Shown here: positions 18,614 through 27,244 of the stretch, one piece after another
Position numbering within the stretch: the first letter of the stretch is position 1
Layout: the number at the start of each line of letters is the position of its first letter
Assembly (NCBI RefSeq): GCF_018459925.1
Contig: NZ_CP075371.1
Span: 3,782,001-3,846,000, forward strand
Source: Nocardioides aquaticus
GTDB taxonomy: Bacteria > Actinomycetota > Actinomycetes > Propionibacteriales > Nocardioidaceae
DNA length: 64,000 bases
Direction of reading: 5' to 3'
Position numbers and translations under genes: made by a program
The notes under the pieces: model-generated
Database searches by the model: none
What the model saw: only the letters and a program-made list of their open reading frames with translations
What the model was told of the DNA's origin: nothing

Positions 18614-18617
18614 CGCC

Positions 18618-19859
18618 ATGGCCGGCATCAACATGCGCCACATCGTCAAGAAGTACGGCGACGGGTTCCCCGCCGTCAACGACGTCTCCATCGACGTGGC
18701 CGACGGCGAGTTCATGATCCTCGTCGGCCCCTCGGGCTGCGGGAAGTCCACGCTGCTGCGGATGATCGTCGGGCTGGAGGACATCAGCGGTGGCGACATG
18801 ATCATCGGGGACCGCAAGGTCAACGACCTCGCGCCCCGCGACCGCAACCTGGCGATGGTCTTCCAGAACTACGCGCTCTACCCGCACCTCACGGTGTTCG
18901 AGAACATCGCCTTCCCGCTCCGCCTGGCCGGCGCCTCGGACAGCGAGGTCAACACGAAGGTGCGCGAGGCCTCGAAGACCCTCGAGCTCGACGAGCACCT
19001 CGACCGCAAGCCCGGCAACCTGTCGGGCGGCCAGCGCCAGCGGGTGGCGATGGGGCGTGCGATCGTGCGCGACGCCGACGCGTTCCTCTTCGACGAGCCG
19101 CTGTCGAACCTCGACGCCAAGCTGCGCGGGCAGATGCGCACCGAGATCTCGCGGCTGCAGAAGCGGCTCGGGATCACCACGGTCTACGTCACCCACGACC
19201 AGACCGAGGCAATGACCCTGGGCGACCGGGTGGCCGTGCTCAAGCGGGGAGTCCTCCAGCAGCTGGCCTCGCCGCGGCAGCTCTACGCGAACCCGGGCAA
19301 CCTCTTCGTCGCCGGCTTCATCGGCTCACCGCCGATGAACTTCCTGCCGGCCACGGTGCGTGGCGGTCAGGTCGAGCTGCCCTTCGGGACGGTGTCGATC
19401 CCGGCCGAGAAGGTGCGCGACGTGCCCGAGGACAAGCTGCTCATCGCCGGCATCCGCCCCGAGCACTTCGAGGACGCCTCCGTCGTCGACGACGACAAGC
19501 GCGGCAAGGGGTCGGTCTTCACCGCGCAGATCGACGTCACCGAGTGGCTGGGCAACCAGGCGTACGCCTACATCCCCTTCGAGGCCGACGAGACCGTCAA
19601 GGCGCAGCTCACCCAGCTCGAGCGCGACCTCGACGGCGACACCATGCGCAACCAGCTCGTGGTCTCGCTCGACAGCACCAGCAGGATCAGCGAGGGCGAC
19701 CAGGCCGAGATCTGGGTCGACACCCGCCAGATGCACCTCTTCGACCCGGAGACCGGCGACAACCTCACCATCGACCTCGCCAACGCCGGCGAGATCCCGG
19801 CGAAGAACGACCCGGAGGCCAGCGCCCGGGCCGAGAAGGCCGCGGCCGAGGCTCACTGA
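18618..19859 (+). CDS. Carbohydrate ABC transporter ATPase (MsmK/UgpC/MalK type)
   Basis: 413 residues with every nucleotide-binding motif intact: Walker A GPSGCGKST, Q-loop VFQNYALYPHL, signature LSGGQRQRVAMGRA, Walker B FLFDEPLSNLD and switch VTHDQTEAM. Residues ~240-400 are the TOBE/regulatory domain, starting near FIGSPPMNFLP. As the cognate ATPase of the operon it makes the divergent, degenerate ATPase at 14703 redundant. In several actinobacteria one such ATPase energises many sugar importers, so it may serve others too. The tail is Ala/Glu-rich. Confidence 0.95.
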   Translation: MAGINMRHIVKKYGDGFPAVNDVSIDVADGEFMILVGPSGCGKSTLLRMIVGLEDISGGDMIIGDRKVNDLAPRDRNLAMVFQNYALYPHLTVFENIAFPLRLAGASDSEVNTKVREASKTLELDEHLDRKPGNLSGGQRQRVAMGRAIVRDADAFLFDEPLSNLDAKLRGQMRTEISRLQKRLGITTVYVTHDQTEAMTLGDRVAVLKRGVLQQLASPRQLYANPGNLFVAGFIGSPPMNFLPATVRGGQVELPFGTVSIPAEKVRDVPEDKLLIAGIRPEHFEDASVVDDDKRGKGSVFTAQIDVTEWLGNQAYAYIPFEADETVKAQLTQLERDLDGDTMRNQLVVSLDSTSRISEGDQAEIWVDTRQMHLFDPETGDNLTIDLANAGEIPAKNDPEASARAEKAAAEAH

Positions 19860-19895
19860 GCCCGGCCGGGACCGACGGCACGACCAGCACGACCG

Positions 19896-19943
19896 GGCGC
19901 CCCCGGCAGCTCGCGGCTCAGCCGCCGAGCAGCCGGGGGCGCC
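19896..19943. terminator. Hairpin between the sugar ABC operon and the DUF1707 gene
   Basis: Twelve-base arms pair perfectly (19896-19907 with 19932-19943), and the 24 bases between them fold into a further imperfect stem. It lies 36 bases past the ATPase stop and can end transcripts from both sides; its right arm is inside the last codons of the DUF1707 gene. There is no clear U-run, as is usual in this GC range. Confidence 0.55.
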
Positions 19944-20577
19944 TGGCCTTCTCCCCCGGCATCGGCTTGCGGACGACGGTGACGCCGCCCATCAGCGCCA
20001 GCCCCTTGACCCGTACCAGCGGCGAGTCCGGGCCCAGCACCGGCTCCACCTTGTCCCGCTGCTGCTCGAAGCCGCCCATCACGCCGAACCCCTCGACCGA
20101 GACCCGGGTCCCGGCGTTGACGAACACCTCCACGCCGCCCATCACCGCGTAGGCGTGGATCGTGGTCTCGCGGGCGCTCAGCACGGCCTCGCGCAGGTCG
20201 AGCACGACGCCCCCCATCAGCGACAGCGCGGTGTGGGTCTCACCCACCTCCCACACCCCGCGACGGTTCTGGCCGCTCATCACCGCGAGGCTGGTGTCGT
20301 GGCGCACCGCGGCGCCACCCGCGTCCCACGACCCCGCCGCCCGGGGGGCCGGCGCGGACGTGCCGGCCGCGGCGAGACCGCCGGGGAGGTCGACCACGAT
20401 CGGGACCAGGTCGGCGTAGACCGTCGCGGTCCAGGTGGCCTCGAGCCGCTCCTCGAGCTCGTCGAGGCCGATCCTGCCCTCGCCGGCGGCCTCGCGCAGC
20501 ACCTCGGCCACGCGCTGGCGGTCGGCGTCGCCGATCCGCATCCTCGACGGCTCTGCGGGCGTGCGGTCGGCGTCCAT
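19918..20577 (-). CDS. DUF1707 protein with LiaF-like C-terminal domain
   Basis: 219 residues. Residues ~13-65 are the DUF1707 signature (MRIGDADRQRVAEVLREA, GRIGLDELEERLEATWTAT), a small helical domain of unknown role. The C-terminal ~110 residues are beta-rich with repeated LMGGV/VMGGV/VMGGF turns, as in the LiaF/DUF2154-type envelope-stress domain. No TM segment. A link to envelope sensing is inference from the domain only. ATG 20577 follows a TAGGGT box at the leaderless distance. Confidence 0.88.
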   Translation of the reverse strand: MDADRTPAEPSRMRIGDADRQRVAEVLREAAGEGRIGLDELEERLEATWTATVYADLVPIVVDLPGGLAAAGTSAPAPRAAGSWDAGGAAVRHDTSLAVMSGQNRRGVWEVGETHTALSLMGGVVLDLREAVLSARETTIHAYAVMGGVEVFVNAGTRVSVEGFGVMGGFEQQRDKVEPVLGPDSPLVRVKGLALMGGVTVVRKPMPGEKARRPRLLGG

Positions 20578-20583
20578 CCCTCC

Positions 20584-20589
20584 ACCCTA
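20584..20589 (-). promoter_or_regulatory. -10 box TAGGGT, leaderless promoter of the DUF1707 gene
   Basis: On the minus strand TAGGGT ends 6 bases before ATG 20577. Confidence 0.55.
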
Positions 20590-20605
20590 GGACCGGCGCG
20601 GTGCC

Positions 20606-20653
20606 CCGGTCAGCCGGTCAGCCCGTCAGCCGGACAACCGGTCAGCCGGTCAG
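20606..20653. repeat. Six tandem 8-bp units at the sulfatase 3' end
   Basis: Consensus CCGGTCAG repeated six times without gaps; four units are exact, the third has one change and the fourth two. The last 12 bases include the sulfatase stop and final codons; the rest lie in the spacer upstream of the DUF1707 promoter. Confidence 0.8.
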
Positions 20654-22422
20654 GCGACGGCACTGCGCGGGGGTGCAGTCCTCCCACGCCAGCGCGCGCC
20701 GACGCAGGTCGCGCACCCAGGGCCGGTCGTGCATCCGGGCGTAGGTGTTGGTGCGCTCGTAGCGGGGGCCGGCGGGGTAGAGCTCCCAGGCCCAGCGCTC
20801 CTCGCGCCAGCCTCGCGCCAGGTCGACGCGGACCAGCAGGCCGCGCTCTCCGCGGACGGCGGTGTAGGACGGGATCGCGTCCAGCCGTCCGCCGCTGCCC
20901 GCGTCGGCGTCCGGCTCGCCCGGCCGTACGGGACCCTGCCGGTGCTCGACGTAGGTGTAGCGCGCCCCCGGGGCGCGTCGGTCCCGCAGGCTCGGCACGA
21001 GGCTGCTCCCCGCCCGCCACCGCTCGGGCGTCAGCCCGGCCAGCTGCTCGATCGTCGGGGCGAGGTCCAGGTTCGTGGTGGCCTGGCCGCGACGGCCCGG
21101 CTCGACGCCGGGGCCCACCACGACCAGCGGCACCCGGGTGTCGGACTCGTACGGCGTGCCCTTCCCCCGTCCAGGCCGTGCTGGCCCAGGTGGAAGCCGT
21201 TGTCGGAGGTGATCAGCACGTAGGTGTCGGGCCCGACGACCCTCATCAGCCGGCCGATCATCCGGTCGACGGACTGCACCATCCGGGCCCGGTCGCGGTA
21301 GCGCTTCAGGGCGTCGGCGCGGGACAGGGTCACCCGGTCGGGCCGCCAGCCCGCGGTGGTGACCGGCTCGCCGCCACGAAGCCGGACGGGGCGGTTGTCG
21401 CGGGGGTCGTCGCCGTAGCCGGGCAGGTCGCGCACCGACAGCCGGCCGCAGGCGCGGGCACCGCAGTCGCCCTGCGTGCTGCGCACCCCCGGACGGTCGC
21501 GGAACGCGGCCGGGAAGACCGGGTCCCGGGGATAGGCGGGGTCGCCGGTCCGGGCGTGGGCGGCGTACGGCGCGACGTGCAGGAGGTACGGCTCGTCGCT
21601 GCGCTCGTAGGACCGGGCGAGGGAGAGGGCCCGGTCGGCGATCACGGTGCCGGCGTACGCGCGGTCCTTGACGCGGGCCGGGGCCGTGGCGGGCGGGGCG
21701 GGCTCCGCGCGCAGCGCCAGGTCCCCGTCGGCGCCCGTCACGGTGCGGGCGTAGTCCCAGCCGTCGTAGGCGCCGCCCGAGAAGGCCTCGAAGTCGGTCC
21801 AGCCGGGCACGGTCGGCGGTGGGGTGCGGACCGGGCTCCTGGGCCCCTCCGGCTGCCCGGGCTCGTACTCGTTCAGGTACTTGCCCACGAAGCCCGTGCG
21901 GTAGCCCGCGTCCTGCAGGGCGACGTTGTAGGAGCGCTTCGGACCGCCGTTCTCGCGGAACGCCCGCCAGCCGCCCTTGGCGCCCAACGGACCGCCGGAG
22001 GTGTTGGTCATGACCCCGTTGAGGTGCGGCGGCTGGCCGGTGAAGGTGGCCGCGCGGGACGGGCAGCACAGCGTGTTCACGACGTGGGCGTCGCCGTAGG
22101 TCGCGCCCTGGCGGGCCAGGCCGCCGAGCCGGGCCATCGTGGGCACCAGGTCCACGGAGACGTCGTCCATCACCACCACCACGACGTTGGGGCGCTCCTC
22201 CAGCTGCCGGGGCGCCGGGGCGGCGCGTCGGTCCCCGGACCGCTCACCGGACCGCTCACCGGGCCGGTCACCGGGCCGGTCGCCGCGGCGTCCCTCGGAC
22301 CCGGCGGGCGTGGCCAGCAGGCCGGCGACCAGCGCCAGCACCACGAGCGTCAGCCCGGCCCCGAGGAGTGCGGTGAGGGTCGGGCCACCCCGCAGGGTGG
22401 CCCGTCGGGACGACGGGAGCAT
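20642..22422 (-). pseudogene. Sulfatase-family hydrolase, single-base frameshift
   Basis: Secreted or membrane-anchored type-I sulfatase; one TM near residues 15-35, then a Gly/Asp/Arg/Pro repeat linker. The N-terminal metal site VVVVMDDVSVD, the formylglycine motif CCPSR (Cys type) and GFVGKYLNEY are present, followed by ITSDNGFHLGQHG. There the frame breaks: at the run of five C at 21164-21168 a sixth would restore GKGTPYESDTRVPLVVVGPG and a 593-residue protein. As read, translation ends at 21031. Maturation would need a formylglycine-generating enzyme, not seen in the window. ATG 22422 or GTG 22440 may be the start. Confidence 0.85.
22235..22282. repeat. Four 12-bp units in the sulfatase linker
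   Basis: Two exact copies of CCGGACCGCTCA are followed by two CCGGGCCGGTC variants. They encode the alternating GDRP/GERS linker between the membrane anchor and the catalytic domain. Confidence 0.7.
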
Positions 22423-22471
22423 GCGTCGATCATGTCGCACGTCCCGGACGGACGCGCGGGTCCCCGCGCGA

Positions 22472-22687
22472 TCAGGTGCGGCGCGCCCCCGCGTTGGGGT
22501 TCGCGTTGGGGCCCTGGGCGCCCTCGTCGACGTCCTCGTCGTCGGGCGCCCCCGCGACCGACTGGTCGGGCTGGATCGGGTCCTCGGCGTTCGCCATGGT
22601 CGAGACCTCGCTGACCTGGCCCTCCGGCTCCTCGGACGGGTCCTGGTCGTGCTTCGCGGCCTGCTCGGGGTTCGGGATCTTGGTCAC
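22472..22687 (-). CDS. Small acidic protein, unknown function
   Basis: 71 residues, no TM, no cysteines, rich in Asp, Glu, Pro, Gln and Asn (EEPEGQVSEVS, DDEDVDEGAQGPNANP); probably disordered. I recognise no family. Evidence that it is real: codon use matches its neighbours, and a TAGGCT box ends 6 bases before the GTG start at 22687. It lies downstream of the osmolyte transport operon on the same strand but beyond a terminator-like hairpin. Confidence 0.55.
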   Translation of the reverse strand: MTKIPNPEQAAKHDQDPSEEPEGQVSEVSTMANAEDPIQPDQSVAGAPDDEDVDEGAQGPNANPNAGARRT

Positions 22688-22693
22688 TCCAGC

Positions 22694-22699
22694 AGCCTA
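22694..22699 (-). promoter_or_regulatory. -10 box TAGGCT, leaderless promoter of the small acidic protein
   Basis: On the minus strand TAGGCT ends 6 bases before GTG 22687. Confidence 0.45.
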
Positions 22700-22731
22700 G
22701 GAGCCGGCGGTCACCCGTCCGGGGAGATGAC

Positions 22732-22763
22732 GACCGGGCCGCCCCTGCAGGGACGGCCCGGTC
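22732..22763. terminator. Terminator hairpin of the osmolyte ABC operon
   Basis: GACCGGGCCG (22732-22741) pairs perfectly with 22754-22763, and inside it CCCTG/CAGGG pairs again after one mismatch. It lies about 60 bases past the substrate-binding-protein stop on the minus strand. Confidence 0.7.
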
Positions 22764-22770
22764 GGGCTGA

Positions 22771-22806
22771 GCTGGTGGTGCTGGTGGTGCTGGTGGTGCT
22801 GGTGGT
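22771..22806. repeat. Four tandem copies of a 9-bp unit
   Basis: GCTGGTGGT is repeated four times exactly between the 22824 gene's stop and its terminator hairpin. No frame through it belongs to a gene. Confidence 0.85.
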
Positions 22807-22823
22807 TCAGCGTGCGCCGAGGC

Positions 22824-23840
22824 TCACTCGCTCTCGGTCGCGAAGCCGGCCTCGACGAGGTAGTCGCTCGAGATGGTCTCGGGCGACTGGCCCTCGGCGG
22901 AGATCCGGGTGTTCAGGTCCTGCATGACCTCGGTGGTCAGCGAGTCGGCCAGCGGGGCGAGCGCCTCCATGACCTCGGGGTTGGCGTCGTTGTACTCGAC
23001 CGACGTCACCGGGACGCCGTTGTAGAGCGGGAAGAACGACTTGTCGTCCTCGAGCACCACCAGGTCGTTGGCGGCGATCCGGCCGTCGGTGGTGAAGATC
23101 TCGCCGAAGTCGCAGTTGCCCTGGCCCGTCTGGGTGTAGATGACGCCGGTGCCCAGGCTCTGCTCGTCGCCCCCGGTGATCCCGTAGGCCTCCTTGAAGC
23201 CGGGGTAGCCGTCGGGGCGGTTGGCGAACTCGGACTCCACGCAGACGGAGGCGTCGGGGTTCTCCTCGATGTAGGCCGCCATGTCGGAGTGGGTCGCCAC
23301 GCCGGTCTCGGAGGCGAAGTCCTCGGTCACCGCGAAGGCGTAGGTGTTGTTGAACGGCGACAGCGGGCCCCAGTAGACGTCGTTGGCCAGGTCGGCCTCC
23401 TTGACGGCCTCGTACTGCTCGACGGGGTCGAAGATCGGCTTGTCGTTGCCGAGGTAGTTGATCCACCCCGTGCCGGTGTACTCCCACATGATGTTGTTGT
23501 CGCCGCGGATGATCTTCTCGCGCGCCGCGGTGGAGCCCTGGGTGTTCAGGTCGGCCGTGGTGTCCGCGCCCCACAGGCACAGGTAGTCCGCGGTGAGCTG
23601 GCCCAGGACGAGCTGCTCGTCGAAGTCCTTCGACCCGCTGATGACCTCGACCCCGTCGAGGCCCTCGGGGTCGACGTCGCCGGCCGCGGTCAGGCCGCCG
23701 CACTCGCCGCCGCCGGCGACGGAGTTGCCGACCGACGAGCCCTCGTCGAGGCCGCAGCCGGCCAGGGTGGTGGCCAGCGCGGCCGCGCCGAGCCCCGCCA
23801 GGACGCGGCGCGAGCCGCGGGAGGTCAGGTGGATGGTCAT
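22824..23840 (-). CDS. Glycine betaine/proline-type ABC substrate-binding lipoprotein (OpuAC/ProX family)
   Basis: 338 residues. Signal peptide with lipobox TLAGCGLDEG gives a lipidated Cys near residue 29. The OpuAC fold is seen in VEVISGSKDFDEQLVLGQL, the typical start of choline/betaine/carnitine binders, with IMWEYTGTGWINYLG, GVYTQTGQG-like GVIYTQTGQGNCDFGEIFT and SEGQSPETISSDYLVE near the end. It is the last gene of a four-gene operon that imports compatible solutes for osmoprotection; the ligand among betaine, carnitine, choline or proline is not decided. Confidence 0.9.
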   Translation of the reverse strand: MTIHLTSRGSRRVLAGLGAAALATTLAGCGLDEGSSVGNSVAGGGECGGLTAAGDVDPEGLDGVEVISGSKDFDEQLVLGQLTADYLCLWGADTTADLNTQGSTAAREKIIRGDNNIMWEYTGTGWINYLGNDKPIFDPVEQYEAVKEADLANDVYWGPLSPFNNTYAFAVTEDFASETGVATHSDMAAYIEENPDASVCVESEFANRPDGYPGFKEAYGITGGDEQSLGTGVIYTQTGQGNCDFGEIFTTDGRIAANDLVVLEDDKSFFPLYNGVPVTSVEYNDANPEVMEALAPLADSLTTEVMQDLNTRISAEGQSPETISSDYLVEAGFATESE

Positions 23841-23886
23841 GAGGTGTCCCTTCGTGGTGGTCGAGCAGGAGGAGCAGTACGGGGGG

Positions 23887-24702
23887 TCAGCGGATGCCGC
23901 GCGGGGTGGCCCAGCGCTGCAGGATGCCCGCGGCCCAGTCGAGGGTGAGCGCCAGGCAGGCGATGATCACGGCGATGGCCAGCGTCGCCACGGCCCGGTC
24001 GGTCTTGATCCCGGCGATCAGGGGCGACCCGAGACCGCCGGCGTTGAGGAACGCCCCCAGCGGCACGGTGGCGACCGCGAGGATCAGCGCCGTGCGCGCG
24101 CCGGCACCGATGATGGGCACCGCGAGTGGCAGCTCCACCTTGAGCAGCACGGCGGCCGGGGACATCCCCATCCCCTTCGCGGCGTCGAGGACCCCACGGT
24201 CGACCTGCTGGAGGCCGGCGATGGTGTTGCGCAGCACCGAGAGGATCGCGTAGGCGGTGAGGATCGCGACCACGGCCCAGAAGCCGGTGTAGTAGATCCC
24301 GACCAGCGCGAGCAGACCGAGGCTCGGGGCGGCCTGGCCGATGTTCGCCAGTCCCAGCACCAGGGGCGCCAGCCGCCGCGTACGGGGTCGGGTGACCAGG
24401 ATGCCGAGCGGGACCGCGATCAGGACCACCAGCACCGCGATGGTGAAGCTGATGTAGACGTGCGCGATCGTCGCGTCCACCAGCGACTGCGTGTCCAGGA
24501 TGTTGACCTCGATGTTGTCGAGGTCGCGGTCCTGCACGTAGAAGTACAGCGCCGCGAGCACCGCCGCGATGACGATCGGCAGGGCGAGGTCGCGCAGCAC
24601 GAAGATGCGCCCGGTCGCCGCCGCCTGGGGTCCGCCGCCGGTGCCCTCGTGCTCGTCGGTCGGCGCCACCACCTCGGGGCGCTCGGTGGTGCCGGCGCTC
24701 AC
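23887..24702 (-). CDS. Osmolyte ABC transporter permease (OpuCD/ProW-like)
   Basis: 271 residues. A polar N-terminus of ~35 residues, then six or seven TM segments. The EAA-like loop is VLDAAKGMGMSPAAVLLKVE, and the conserved LGAFLNAGGLGSPLIAGI follows. The GTG start at 24702 overlaps the ATPase stop (GTGA), so translation is coupled. Second permease of the system. Confidence 0.9.
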   Translation of the reverse strand: MSAGTTERPEVVAPTDEHEGTGGGPQAAATGRIFVLRDLALPIVIAAVLAALYFYVQDRDLDNIEVNILDTQSLVDATIAHVYISFTIAVLVVLIAVPLGILVTRPRTRRLAPLVLGLANIGQAAPSLGLLALVGIYYTGFWAVVAILTAYAILSVLRNTIAGLQQVDRGVLDAAKGMGMSPAAVLLKVELPLAVPIIGAGARTALILAVATVPLGAFLNAGGLGSPLIAGIKTDRAVATLAIAVIIACLALTLDWAAGILQRWATPRGIR

Positions 24703-25745
24703 GTCGGGGCCCCCGCGCCGTGGCCGGCGCGACCGACCCGGGCCAGGATCGCCTGCACCGACACCGAGCCACGGGTCTGGCCGCCATCGACCACCGGGAT
24801 GTTCGACAGGCCCCTGCCCACCATCAGGTCCAGCGCGTGGTAGAGGCTGTCGCCCGGCGCGACCGAGGTGTCGGTGGCGCCCCCGTCGGCACGGTCCATC
24901 TCGAGGCTGGAGACCTGCTCGAAGTGCAGCCGCTTGAGCGCCGCGCCCTCGCCGATGAACCCGGCCACGAAGTCGTCGGCCGGGTTGGCCAGGATGGCCT
25001 CGGGGGTGTCGTACTGCGCGATCTGCGAGCCCTCGCGCAGCACCGCGATCCGGTCGCCCAGCTTGAGCGCCTCGTCGAAGTCGTGCGTCACGAAGACGAT
25101 GGTCTTCTTGAGCGTCTTCTGCAGGTTGCGGAACTCGTCCTGCAGCCGCCCGCGGGTGATCGGGTCGACCGCACCGAACGGCTCGTCCATCAGCATGATC
25201 GGCGGGTCGGCCGCGAGCGCCCGGGCCACGCCCACGCGCTGCTGCTGCCCACCGGAGAGCTGGCGGGGGTAGCGGTCGCGGTACTGCTCGGGGTCGAGGC
25301 CGACGACGGTCAGCATCTCGTCGACCCGGGCCTCGATCCGCTTCTTGTCCCACTTGAGCAGCTTCGGCACCAGGGCCACGTTCGCGGCGATGGTGAGGTG
25401 CGGGATCAGGCCGATCTGCTGGATGACGTAGCCGATCTGGCGGCGCAGGGTCGTGTCGTTGAGCGAGGCCACGTCGCGGCCGTCGATCTCGATCACCCCG
25501 TCGCTGGGCGCGATCATCCGGTTGATCATCCGCATGGTGGTGGTCTTGCCGCAGCCCGAGGGCCCGACGAACACCACGATCTCCCCGGCGGGGATCTCCA
25601 TGTCGACCGCGTCGACCGCGGCCTTGTCGGTGCCGGGATAGCGCTTGGTGAGCTTCTTCAGCGAGATGGGTACCCCGCGGGTGGGCTCGTCGGAGGAGCC
25701 TCCGGCGGTGGCGGGCTTGTCCAGGGTCTGCTCAGGCACGGGCAC
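24699..25745 (-). CDS. Osmolyte ABC transporter ATPase with CBS region (OpuCA/ProV-like)
   Basis: 348 residues. Walker A GPSGCGKTT, Q-loop VIQQIGLIPHLT, signature LSGGQQQRVGVARA, Walker B IMLMDEPFGAVD and switch VTHDFDEALKLGD are intact. Residues ~265-340 are CBS-like (LYHALDLMVGRGLSNIPVVD), the regulatory region that senses ionic strength or nucleotides in OpuA-type importers; only one clear CBS motif is visible. It overlaps the upstream permease by 14 bases and the downstream one by 4. Confidence 0.93.
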   Translation of the reverse strand: MPVPEQTLDKPATAGGSSDEPTRGVPISLKKLTKRYPGTDKAAVDAVDMEIPAGEIVVFVGPSGCGKTTTMRMINRMIAPSDGVIEIDGRDVASLNDTTLRRQIGYVIQQIGLIPHLTIAANVALVPKLLKWDKKRIEARVDEMLTVVGLDPEQYRDRYPRQLSGGQQQRVGVARALAADPPIMLMDEPFGAVDPITRGRLQDEFRNLQKTLKKTIVFVTHDFDEALKLGDRIAVLREGSQIAQYDTPEAILANPADDFVAGFIGEGAALKRLHFEQVSSLEMDRADGGATDTSVAPGDSLYHALDLMVGRGLSNIPVVDGGQTRGSVSVQAILARVGRAGHGAGAPT

Positions 25746-26388
25746 CTCTCGGGGTGGTGAATCGGCGGATGAGGACGAAGATGCCGTCGAAGACCAGAGC
25801 CACGGCGGCCACGAAGATGATGCAGGCGAGGGCCTCGTTGCCGGTGTTGACCGACCCGAGGTTGTTCAGCGCATTGAAGCCGTAGATGCCCAGGCCGAAG
25901 TCGCCGATGAAGGCACCGATGGCCAGGATCCCCACGGTCAGCTGGGTCGAGACGCGCAGCCCGGCCAGGATCACCGGCCAGGCGATGGGGAGCCGGATCT
26001 GCCACAGCATCCGGAAGGCGCCGACGCCCATGCCCTTGGCCGCGTCGATCACGGCCGGGTCGGCGGCCTGCAGCCCCACGACGGCGTTGCGGGTGATCGG
26101 CAGCAGGCCGTACATCGACACCACCGGGATGAAGGTGAGCAGCGCGTCCCCGGTCAAGGAGAAGACGAACCCGAACAGCGCCACCGCCGGGATCGTGAAC
26201 GCCACCGCGATCACACCGATCGAGACGTTCGCCGGCCAGGCGTACCGGTAGGTCGCCAGGGCGATCAGCAGGCCGATGACGGCCGCGATCGCCACGCAGT
26301 AGATGGACAGCAGGAAGTGCTGCTGGACGCGGAAGATGACATCCGCCTGGTTCTGTGAAAGCCACTCTCCGAACGGCAGACCGGTCAC
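25732..26388 (-). CDS. Osmolyte ABC transporter permease (OpuCB-like), first gene of the operon
   Basis: 218 residues with five or six TM segments; the coupling loop is AVIDAAKGMGVGAFRMLWQI and the tail GDFGLGIYGFNALNN is family-typical. The GTG at 26388 has a GAGGGGG site upstream. Order permease-ATPase-permease-binding protein, all overlapping or nearly so, matches OpuC-type operons. The 26389-26564 spacer must hold the promoter; I see no clear operator there. Confidence 0.9.
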   Translation of the reverse strand: MTGLPFGEWLSQNQADVIFRVQQHFLLSIYCVAIAAVIGLLIALATYRYAWPANVSIGVIAVAFTIPAVALFGFVFSLTGDALLTFIPVVSMYGLLPITRNAVVGLQAADPAVIDAAKGMGVGAFRMLWQIRLPIAWPVILAGLRVSTQLTVGILAIGAFIGDFGLGIYGFNALNNLGSVNTGNEALACIIFVAAVALVFDGIFVLIRRFTTPRGARA

Positions 26389-26564
26389 ATCGCCCCCTCG
26401 ACTCGATGACAGCCCAGGGCGCGAGACGGTGCCGTCCGGGGCACGGACTGGCGCGACTGTAGCCCCGATCGGACCCCTCAGCGAGGATGCAGCCGAGATG
26501 TGACGGCGCTGTGACCTGCACCGACCTGTGTAACCGACCGGCCGCTAGGTCCCGCGGGGGGGTG

Positions 26565-27164
26565 CTACGGCGGCGGTCGGGGCGCCCGGAAGGTGGTCGG
26601 CACGGGGGCCGTGGCGGGGATCGGGTCGGCCGGCGCGAGCTCCCCGACCTTCTCGTGCTCACGGTCGCGCACCGCGCGCTTGATCTGCTCCAGGTTGTTG
26701 CGGAGCACGTCCGAGACCAGCTCGTCCATGCGAGGGTCGCTGAGCATCTCGATGATCACGCGCAGCGTGGTCTCGCTGACCTCGGACACGATCGCCTCGT
26801 AGCCCGGCAGCTTCTTGACCAACCGGGAGTTGGGGTCGTCGCGCACCTTCTCGGTGACCAGCGCCTTGAGCTCGTCGTGGTTCTCGAGCAGCGCCGCGGA
26901 AATGTTCTTGGTGTAGTGCCCGGTCTGGATCACCGCGGCCACCTCGTCGAGCACCACCACCGTCAGCGGGCGGCGGAACAGCTTGATCACGGCCATCGCG
27001 AGGTTGCTGACGCGTTCCACCACGGCCGGCCGACGCTTGCCCAGCCGGACCAGGACACCCCCGAGCACCGCGGCCAGTACGGACGCGCCGAACACCACGG
27101 CGACGAGGAGCAGCAGCACCTGCAGCGTGCTGAGCTGCTCCAGCCAGCGGGAGAACGCGGTCAC
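26565..27164 (-). CDS. Conserved actinobacterial membrane-anchored protein, unknown function
   Basis: 199 residues: one N-terminal TM (~14-40, [20 protein letters not shown]) followed by a soluble helical domain ([40 protein letters not shown]) and a Pro-rich tail. I recognise no named domain. A TAGGTT box ends 6 bases before GTG 27164, which selects it over the GTG two codons upstream. Divergent from fumC, with ~80 bases between the starts. Confidence 0.75.
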   Translation of the reverse strand: MTAFSRWLEQLSTLQVLLLLVAVVFGASVLAAVLGGVLVRLGKRRPAVVERVSNLAMAVIKLFRRPLTVVVLDEVAAVIQTGHYTKNISAALLENHDELKALVTEKVRDDPNSRLVKKLPGYEAIVSEVSETTLRVIIEMLSDPRMDELVSDVLRNNLEQIKRAVRDREHEKVGELAPADPIPATAPVPTTFRAPRPPP

Positions 27165-27170
27165 CGGCAC

Positions 27171-27176
27171 AACCTA
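27171..27176 (-). promoter_or_regulatory. -10 box TAGGTT, leaderless promoter of the 26565 gene
   Basis: On the minus strand it ends 6 bases before GTG 27164; with GTG 27170 the spacing would be zero, so it decides the start. Confidence 0.5.
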
Positions 27177-27231
27177 GTGCGCCGGGTGACGAACCGGGTG
27201 GTGGGCCGGTGCGACCCGGCTGGGGCCTGGT

Positions 27232-27237
27232 TAGCCT
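27232..27237 (+). promoter_or_regulatory. -10 box TAGCCT, leaderless promoter of fumC
   Basis: TAGCCT ends 7 bases before ATG 27245. Confidence 0.55.
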
Positions 27238-27244
27238 GACCCCC

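Noticed and set aside
19360..22614. A 1084-codon plus-strand open frame
   Set aside because: It begins in another frame of the MalK-type gene and continues antisense to DUF1707 and the sulfatase. No family-like sequence.
26389..26564. Regulatory RNA or extra gene upstream of the osmolyte operon
   Set aside because: No coherent frame, strong hairpin or known riboswitch pattern is visible; only promoter function can be inferred.
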